In this document: in pieces, positions 58,940 through 64,000 of the stretch
How the letters are laid out: each line of letters opens with the position of its first letter
Numbering within the stretch: position 1 is the stretch's first letter
NCBI GenBank assembly: GCA_934435195.1
Contig: CAKSAJ010000001.1
Coordinates: 186,001-250,000 of the forward strand
Direction: 5' to 3'
Source of the DNA: an uncultured Schaedlerella sp.
GTDB lineage: Bacteria > Bacillota > Clostridia > Lachnospirales > Lachnospiraceae
Length of the DNA stretch: 64,000 bases
Notes under the pieces: model-generated
Databases searched by the model: none
What the model saw: the letters and a program-made list of their open reading frames with translations, nothing else
Told to the model about the DNA's origin: nothing
Program-made: the position numbers and the translations under genes

Positions 58940-59829
58940 TAGTTGTCACCTCCGCAATTTCCGCAGCCACCGTGATGTGTATCACCTTCCTGCAGTTTCA
59001 GAATCGCACGACCCTCTTCTGTCTTATACATCTGACTTCTCTTCATTGCCTGATCGAAATCCACAAGATGTCCATCAAACTCTGGTCCATCTACACATGC
59101 GAATTTAATTTCATCACCAACCTGCAGACGGCATGCTCCACACATTCCTGTACCATCAACCATGATTGGGTTCATGCTGACAATTGTAGGAATCTCTAAT
59201 TTTTTAGTTAACAGACAAACGAATTTCATCATGATCATTGGTCCGATTGCGACACATGAATCATATGTTTTTCCTTCTTTGTTAACCAAGTCTTCTAATG
59301 TAGCTGTAACCATTCCAGAACGTCCGTAAGAACCATCGTCTGTTGTTACATATAAATTACCAGCAACCGCTTCCAGTTCTTTTTCAAGGATTACCATATC
59401 TTTTGTCTTTGCACCAAGGATAACATCTGCTTCAATTCCATGAGCATGTAACCATTTTACCTGTGGATAGACAGGTGCGGCACCAACACCTCCGGCTACA
59501 AAAACGATTTTTTTCTTCTTTAATTCTTCGAGATCTTCATGAACAAATTCTGATGGACATCCAAGTGGTCCGACAAAATCACGGAAACTGTCCCCTTCTT
59601 TCAGATAAGCCATCTTTATCGTAGATGCTCCAACTTCCTGAAATACAATTGTGATTGTTCCGGCTTCACGATCATAATCGCAAATAGTAAGTGGGATTCT
59701 CTCTCCTTTGTCATCCATCTTTACGATAACAAACTGTCCCGGCTGACAGTGACTTGCAACACGTGGTGCATGTACATCCATCAAAAAAATCTTATCAGCC
59801 AGTTTTTCTGCTTTTAAAATTTTATACAT
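58939..59829 (-). CDS. nfnA: FAD/NAD-binding [2Fe-2S] subunit NfnA
   Basis: The 296-residue product is like dihydroorotate dehydrogenase electron-transfer proteins: an FAD domain with RIPLTICDYD, an NAD domain with VAGGVGAAPVYPQ, and a [2Fe-2S] region with C230, C233 and C245 (GMCGACRLQ, KFACVDGPEF). A C-terminal tail HHGGCGNCGG adds two more Cys. Paired with NfnB it forms the cytoplasmic Nfn transhydrogenase. AAAGGAGG precedes ATG 59829, with a promoter upstream. Confidence 0.9.
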   Translation of the reverse strand: MYKILKAEKLADKIFLMDVHAPRVASHCQPGQFVIVKMDDKGERIPLTICDYDREAGTITIVFQEVGASTIKMAYLKEGDSFRDFVGPLGCPSEFVHEDLEELKKKKIVFVAGGVGAAPVYPQVKWLHAHGIEADVILGAKTKDMVILEKELEAVAGNLYVTTDDGSYGRSGMVTATLEDLVNKEGKTYDSCVAIGPMIMMKFVCLLTKKLEIPTIVSMNPIMVDGTGMCGACRLQVGDEIKFACVDGPEFDGHLVDFDQAMKRSQMYKTEEGRAILKLQEGDTHHGGCGNCGGDN

Positions 59830-59917
59830 GATCTTCCTCCTTTTATTTAGGTTTCTCTTATTCCTCTTTCATTTCTAACTCAATACCTAGTTCGGAAATA
59901 AAAAACGCCCTCTAATT

Positions 59918-59946
59918 ATAATACGCTATATGGTTCAGCTTGGCAA
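59918..59946 (-). promoter_or_regulatory. Promoter of nfnAB
   Basis: On the minus strand TTGCCA (59946-59941), 17-base spacer, TATTAT (59923-59918). Confidence 0.65.
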
Positions 59947-59966
59947 GTGAAGATTTTAACCATACA

Positions 59967-60003
59967 GCAAAAATGGGACCGATGCTCTACTGACACCCGC
60001 CCC
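59967..60003 (-). terminator. Terminator after the alcohol dehydrogenase gene
   Basis: On the minus strand GGGGCGGGTG pairs with CATCGGTCCC (one mismatch, two G-T pairs) and is followed by ATTTTTG. Confidence 0.75.
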
Positions 60004-60019
60004 TTTTTTGTAAATCAAA

Positions 60020-61201
60020 TTAGAAATCTACTTCTGTACCATAGTATGTGCATGTTAACAGTTTTTCCATGTTTGCAGGATCGATTGCACGTGGGTTAGA
60101 GCCTGTACATGCATCACCAACTGCAAGTTCTGCAATCTTGGCAACTTTTTCTTTGAATTCGTCTTCGTTGATTCCAAATTCTTTCAATGTCTTTGGAATA
60201 TTCAATTTTACATTGAATTCATCAATTTTATTGCAAAGGCTGTTGATCAATGCCTGCTCTGAAACACCTTCCAGTCCCATTCTACGTGCGATTTCAGCAT
60301 AACGTGAAGCTGCTACTGGATCTTTTGCATTGTATTTGATAACGTATGGCAGATAAATAGCATTTGCACAACCATGTGGAATATGACCTGTTGAGAACGC
60401 TGCTCCTGTTTTGTGTGCCATAGAATGTACGATACCAAGCAATGCATTTGAGAATGCCATACCAGCAAGGCACTGTGCATAGTGCATCTGCTCTCTTGCT
60501 ACCATATTGCAGTTGTATGATGCTGGAAGATATTCCAGAACCATCTCGATTGCCTGCAGTGCAAGAGGATCTGTGAATGGGCAATTCAATGTTGATACAT
60601 ATGCTTCGATAGCGTGTGTCAAAGCATCCATACCTGTGTATGCAACCTGTTTTACAGGAAGTCCTGCAACAAGATCTGGGTCTACGATTGCCACATCTGG
60701 AGTGATATTAAAGTCAGCAAGTGGATATTTTACACCTGTCTGATAGTTTGTGATTACTGAAAATGCTGTTACCTCTGTTGCTGTTCCAGATGTAGATGGA
60801 ATTGCACAGAATTTTGCTTTCTGTCTTAATTCTGGAAAACTAAATGGAGTAATCAGATCTTCAAAAGTGATTTCCGGATACTCATAAAATGCCCACATTG
60901 CTTTTGCTGCATCGATTGGTGATCCTCCACCCATTGCAACAATCCAGTCTGGCTGGAATGCACGCATTGCTTCAGCACCCTTCATAACAGTCTCTACAGA
61001 TGGATCTGGCTCAACGCCTTCGAATAATTGTACTTCCATTCCTGCCTCTTTTAAGTAGTTCACTGCTCTGTCAAGAAAGCCCTGACGTTTCATAGAGCCA
61101 CCACCTACAACGAGGATTGCTTTTGTTCCTTTCAAATTTTTCAGTTCTTCCAGACATCCTTTTCCGTGATAAATGTCTCTTGGTAATGTAAATCGACTCA
61201 T
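60020..61201 (-). CDS. Iron-containing alcohol dehydrogenase
   Basis: The 393-residue type-III dehydrogenase has the NAD(P)-binding GGGSPIDAAKAMW near residue 92, GMDALTHAIEAY, and the metal-binding GIVHSMAHKTGAAF and PHGCANAIYLPYV. It probably reduces an aldehyde to an alcohol with NADH during fermentation; butanol-, propanediol- or lactaldehyde-type substrates are all possible. GAAGGAGA precedes ATG 61201. Two Rex-like operators at the promoter suggest control by the NADH/NAD ratio. It stands alone with its own terminator. Confidence 0.93.
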   Translation of the reverse strand: MSRFTLPRDIYHGKGCLEELKNLKGTKAILVVGGGSMKRQGFLDRAVNYLKEAGMEVQLFEGVEPDPSVETVMKGAEAMRAFQPDWIVAMGGGSPIDAAKAMWAFYEYPEITFEDLITPFSFPELRQKAKFCAIPSTSGTATEVTAFSVITNYQTGVKYPLADFNITPDVAIVDPDLVAGLPVKQVAYTGMDALTHAIEAYVSTLNCPFTDPLALQAIEMVLEYLPASYNCNMVAREQMHYAQCLAGMAFSNALLGIVHSMAHKTGAAFSTGHIPHGCANAIYLPYVIKYNAKDPVAASRYAEIARRMGLEGVSEQALINSLCNKIDEFNVKLNIPKTLKEFGINEDEFKEKVAKIAELAVGDACTGSNPRAIDPANMEKLLTCTYYGTEVDF

Positions 61202-61222
61202 TATACTACATCTCCTTCAATG

Positions 61223-61238
61223 TGTTATTTTTTTAACA
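61223..61238. promoter_or_regulatory. Rex-like operator 1 (downstream of the -10)
   Basis: TGTTAT-TTTT-TTAACA, close to the core of the clostridial Rex site (TTGTTAA-N4-TTAACAA) with one core mismatch. It lies between the -10 and the ribosome site of the alcohol dehydrogenase gene. Confidence 0.6.
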
Positions 61239-61245
61239 TGTTTAT

Positions 61246-61274
61246 ATTATAGCACTGTTAATCTTTTCACACAA
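61246..61274 (-). promoter_or_regulatory. Promoter of the alcohol dehydrogenase gene
   Basis: On the minus strand TTGTGT (61274-61269), 17-base spacer, perfect TATAAT (61251-61246). Confidence 0.75.
61256..61271. promoter_or_regulatory. Rex-like operator 2 (over -35 and spacer)
   Basis: On the minus strand TGTGAA-AAGA-TTAACA. One half matches the Bacillus-type Rex site (TTGTGAA), the other the clostridial type (TTAACAA). It overlaps the -35 and the spacer. Confidence 0.6.
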
Positions 61275-61427
61275 GGCAATCCGGAAAATTAGGCGAAGAA
61301 TTATCACCAAAATTTTTTCTTTATTTTTGGTAATAAATACACTGGATTTTTTCAAAATTGTCGTTCTAAAAATCAGGTTTCAAATGCATACTATTTTTAC
61401 TGTTTTTAATCTCAAAAATAAAAAAAA

Positions 61428-61470
61428 AGAAATCTGAAGGATTCTTTTTTTATCCAGCAGATTTCTTTTT
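61428..61470. terminator. Terminator after the zinc-ribbon/TPR gene
   Basis: Arms AGAAATCTG (61428-61436) and CAGATTTCT (61458-61466) with A-run and T-run flanks. The gene lies on the minus strand. No gene lies on the other strand in this 272-base gap, which otherwise holds the alcohol dehydrogenase promoter region. Confidence 0.8.
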
Positions 61471-61473
61471 ATA

Positions 61474-62793
61474 TCATTGTAAATTCAATACATAATTTCT
61501 TTTCGTGACCTGTGTTGTTTTTCCATTCTTGTTGACAAGAATCGCAGAAAAAATCGTCTGTCCCTCCGGCATGTCGATTGGACCGGTGTATTGCGTTGAT
61601 GCTGTTGTTGGTGTTGTATTATCCATTGTATAATATGCTGTATATCCTTCCGGAACTGTAATACTGATCTGTGTTGCAGAAGTATATTGTCCGGTAGATG
61701 GTGTAACAGCTGGTGCATCTTCAATTGGAATCTCAACCTGATATGTTTTTGTTGCAACCAGACTAGGGATTCCCTTTTTATTTACACAAATCGCTTTTAT
61801 AACAACCGTACCATCTTCAATCAGAATCGGTTCTGTATATAACGTGCTGTCAGTTGTCGGTTCATTTCCGTCTGTTGTATAATAAATTTTCCCATTTCCA
61901 GACAAAGAAACCTGTTGCACTTCTGTATACGTTCCTTCTTCCAGACTAAATTCCGGCATATCAGAGACGTAATCACTCATTTCTTTTAAAACACTTTTAC
62001 TACTGCCATCCAACGTACCTGAAATTTTATCTGCCTGATCCGTCTTGATATAAAATTGTGCAAGAGCCTCATACAAATCTGCATTTTCCGGCTGTGAATC
62101 AATCGCATTTAAGAACATGTTTTCTGCTTTATCCAATTCATCCTGGGCAATATATACTTTTGACAGCCCTACATATGCTGTTGCACGCGTATTATCTTTT
62201 GCAATTGCAAGATTGTAATACCGAATGGCTTTACTATATTCACCAGACTGATAAGCTTTCTCTGCTTTATTTAAAGTTCCTGAATAAGAATTCTGATAAA
62301 GAAAAACTCCGCCAACTCCAACTGCAATCAAAATAGCCACAACAACGATCATCATATTTCTACGTTTCTTTTTTGCCTGTTGCATCCGCAATGCTTTTTG
62401 ACGTCGTCTTTCATCAGGTGTTCTATAATTCGTCTGTTGTGTCCTTGTATCGCGTCCTGTTGGTCTGATTCTCTCTTCTCCAACTGTATCTCTCCCGCGA
62501 TAATTGCTTTTTTGAGATGCCTGCATCTGGCTTGAACGGATACGATCTAATTCTCCCTGACCCAATACACGAGTTGAATTCTGTGGTTGTTGTCTTGAAC
62601 GATTTCTTTGCTGGTATACCTGCCCACTGCTATTAGGCAATGGGCGTGTCACATCCTCTACAGAACCCTTTACTTCACGAGTAAGTACATCGTCTAAAGG
62701 ATTATAATCCGGAACCATCTGAACTTCTGTGCCACAGTCAGGACATATAAGCATTCCAGCTGGAATATCTGCACCACAATTTGCACATTTCAT
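61474..62793 (-). CDS. Membrane protein with zinc ribbon, TPR repeats and chitobiase-type C-terminal repeats
   Basis: I cannot name a function. The 439-residue product starts with a zinc ribbon (C3, C6, C17, C20). A long basic, Gln/Arg-rich linker, one transmembrane helix (about residues 146-166), TPR-like helices (about 172-265) and two copies of a beta domain follow. The beta domain copies (near 285-350 and 360-435: KIYYTTDGNEPTTDSTLY and AYYTMDNTTPTTASTQY) resemble the chitobiase/hexosaminidase C-terminal domain. The ribbon would be inside the cell and the repeats outside, perhaps on peptidoglycan. AGGAGGA precedes ATG 62793. Confidence 0.82.
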   Translation of the reverse strand: MKCANCGADIPAGMLICPDCGTEVQMVPDYNPLDDVLTREVKGSVEDVTRPLPNSSGQVYQQRNRSRQQPQNSTRVLGQGELDRIRSSQMQASQKSNYRGRDTVGEERIRPTGRDTRTQQTNYRTPDERRRQKALRMQQAKKKRRNMMIVVVAILIAVGVGGVFLYQNSYSGTLNKAEKAYQSGEYSKAIRYYNLAIAKDNTRATAYVGLSKVYIAQDELDKAENMFLNAIDSQPENADLYEALAQFYIKTDQADKISGTLDGSSKSVLKEMSDYVSDMPEFSLEEGTYTEVQQVSLSGNGKIYYTTDGNEPTTDSTLYTEPILIEDGTVVIKAICVNKKGIPSLVATKTYQVEIPIEDAPAVTPSTGQYTSATQISITVPEGYTAYYTMDNTTPTTASTQYTGPIDMPEGQTIFSAILVNKNGKTTQVTKRNYVLNLQ

Positions 62794-62805
62794 AAATGGT
62801 TCCTC

Positions 62806-63642
62806 CTATTTTCTTACTGTTTCTACGCAGTTGTTCATTAACATTGCAATCGTCATCGGTCCTACGCCGCCTGGAACCGGGGTAATTGCAGATGTATGCT
62901 CTGCTACTTCATCAAATGCGACATCTCCGCAAAGCTTATTATTCTCATCACGATGCATACCCACATCGATAACAACTGCACCCTCTTTTACATAATCTGC
63001 TGTTATAAATTGCTTTCTGCCAATTGCAACAATCAAAATATCAGCTCTCTTTGTAATGTCTTTTAAATTATTTGTATGTGAATGCGTAACTGTAACTGTT
63101 CCATTTTCTCTCAGAAGTAATGCAGCCATCGGTTTTCCTACAATATTACTACGTCCGACAATCACACATTCTTTTCCGTCTACTGTAATTCCAGAACGTT
63201 TTAATAACTGAATAATACCTGCCGGCGTACAAGATAAGAACCCTTTCTCTCCAATCCACAGACGTCCTACACTAACTGGATGAAATCCGTCTACATCCTT
63301 ATCCGGAGAAATAGCACGTATAATCTTATCTTCGTCAATATGGGACGGAAGTGGCAGCTGAACCAGTATTCCATTTACATGATCTTCTTTATTCAGACGT
63401 TCAATTAAAAGTAATAATTCTTCTTCTGTTGTCTCTTCCGGAAGTTCATAACTTTCTGATTCAATACCAATATAGGCACAGGCTTTCTTTTTATTGTTTA
63501 CATAAACTGAAGATGCCGGATCGTTTCCAACTTGAACAACAGCAAGACACACTTCTTTTCCATTTGCCTTTAATACGGCTACTTCTTCTTTTAATTCATC
63601 CTTAATTTCTTTTGAAATCTTTTTTCCATCGATTAACTGCAT
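62806..63642 (-). CDS. folD: Methylenetetrahydrofolate dehydrogenase/methenyltetrahydrofolate cyclohydrolase
   Basis: FolD interconverts 5,10-methylene-, methenyl- and 10-formyl-THF in the one-carbon pathway. The 278-residue product has the catalytic Lys region YVNNKKKAC near residue 55, GILVQLPLP, VDGFHP and the NADP motif VIVGRSNIVGKPMA, with PVPGGVGPMT near the end. AAGGAGA precedes ATG 63642. It follows formate-THF ligase by 15 bases, so the two make one carbon-flow unit. Confidence 0.97.
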   Translation of the reverse strand: MQLIDGKKISKEIKDELKEEVAVLKANGKEVCLAVVQVGNDPASSVYVNNKKKACAYIGIESESYELPEETTEEELLLLIERLNKEDHVNGILVQLPLPSHIDEDKIIRAISPDKDVDGFHPVSVGRLWIGEKGFLSCTPAGIIQLLKRSGITVDGKECVIVGRSNIVGKPMAALLLRENGTVTVTHSHTNNLKDITKRADILIVAIGRKQFITADYVKEGAVVIDVGMHRDENNKLCGDVAFDEVAEHTSAITPVPGGVGPMTIAMLMNNCVETVRK

Positions 63643-63657
63643 TGTTTTTGTTTCTCC

Positions 63658-64000
63658 TTAAAACAGTCCTGTAATTTTTCCATCTTCAGACACATCGATA
63701 TTGTTGGCAGCCGGCACTTTTGGAAGTCCCGGCATAGTCATAACCGAACCTGTCAGTGCAACAACAAATCCAGCCCCTGCATCAACATAAACTTCACGAA
63801 TATGAATATCAAAGTTTTCTGGTCTTCCCAGCTTCTTTGCGTCATCTGAGAATGAATATTGATTTTTCGCCATACATATTGGAAGTTCTCCAAATCCCAT
63901 TGCTTCTATTTTTGCAATCTGTTTTTGTGCTGCCGGCTCATAAACCACGCCGTCTGCTCCATAAATTTCTTTTGAAATTTTCTCAATTTTTTCTTTCAAA
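63658..64000 (-). CDS. fhs: Formate-tetrahydrofolate ligase, C-terminal part (5' end off window)
   Basis: Only the last 114 residues are in the window; the frame is open to the window edge, and the apparent start at 63999 is an internal Leu codon. The C-terminal motifs AKNQYSFSDDAKKLGRP, REVYVDAGAGFVVALTG and MTMPGLPKVPAAN are typical of Fhs. This enzyme makes 10-formyl-THF from formate, THF and ATP. The next gene, folD, uses that product. The identification is secure for the visible part. Confidence 0.97.
   Translation of the reverse strand, partial: LKEKIEKISKEIYGADGVVYEPAAQKQIAKIEAMGFGELPICMAKNQYSFSDDAKKLGRPENFDIHIREVYVDAGAGFVVALTGSVMTMPGLPKVPAANNIDVSEDGKITGLF

Noticed and set aside
1..64000. 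CRISPR arrays, insertion sequences, rRNA genes, toxin-antitoxin or defence genes
   Set aside because: I looked for regular direct repeats, transposase motifs, rRNA segments and small two-gene toxin pairs and saw none that could be supported.

Overview
The window is a stretch of ordinary chromosome from a low-GC, Gram-positive, probably spore-forming anaerobe of the Clostridia. It is most likely a member of the Lachnospiraceae; I do not assign a genus. The reasons are AT-rich DNA with strong AGGAGG-type ribosome sites, sigma-A promoters of the TTGACA-17-TATAAT type, a Cys T-box, a Gram-positive LexA/YneA pair, an L27 with a Prp-cleaved leader, sporulation genes (SigH-like, YqfC, YqfD, a BofC-like protein), an NfnAB transhydrogenase and a formate-THF ligase/FolD pair. 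No prophage, transposon, CRISPR array, rRNA operon or defence island is visible. Nearly every gene is a core gene in a tight operon.

Layout, 1-21 kb (mostly + strand). A truncated rhomboid-like protein gene leads into pyruvate kinase. A LysR regulator faces the fused PurL/PurQ gene. Two identical tRNA-Val/tRNA-Met cassettes follow, each with its own promoter. Then come a small membrane protein, ispF and an Eis-like acetyltransferase. A Cys-specific T-box precedes cysE-cysS-mrnC-rlmB-sigH, and an L21 leader precedes rplU-prp-rpmA. The next run is obgE-yhbY-nadD-yqeK-rsfS. lexA is transcribed towards rsfS and away from a LysM/YneA-like gene, with four SOS-type boxes between them, and a tyrosine recombinase follows.

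Layout, 21-47 kb (mostly - strand). A cytidylate-kinase-like gene and rluD-lspA-ylmH-sepF-yggS with a HlyD-like membrane protein at the head form a division/translation cluster. The next group is a cell-elongation operon, in transcription order radC-mreB-mreC-mreD-PBP2-minD-minE-rodA-mgsA-dac. PBP2 carries a large insertion, minC is absent from the operon, and MinE is unusually short. Two flavoproteins and a cystathionine-lyase-like PLP enzyme then lie downstream of miaA, mutL and mutS.

Layout, 47-64 kb (- strand). This part holds a CmpB-like membrane protein, miaB, small conserved proteins, a MurJ/SpoVB-type flippase, ybeY-phoH-yqfD-yqfC with a candidate sigma-E promoter, helD, rlmH, nfnAB, an iron alcohol dehydrogenase with Rex-like operators, a zinc-ribbon/TPR surface protein, folD and the 3' end of fhs.

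I found no clearly new biological system. The best leads are the Min locus without MinC and with an N-terminally short MinE, the PBP2 insertion, the paired Rex-like sites at the alcohol dehydrogenase, the SOS-box cluster, a hairpin that covers the ribosome site of the CmpB-like gene, and a perfect 15-bp inverted repeat between the T-box and cysE. All functional calls come from reading motifs and gene order; no database search was run.
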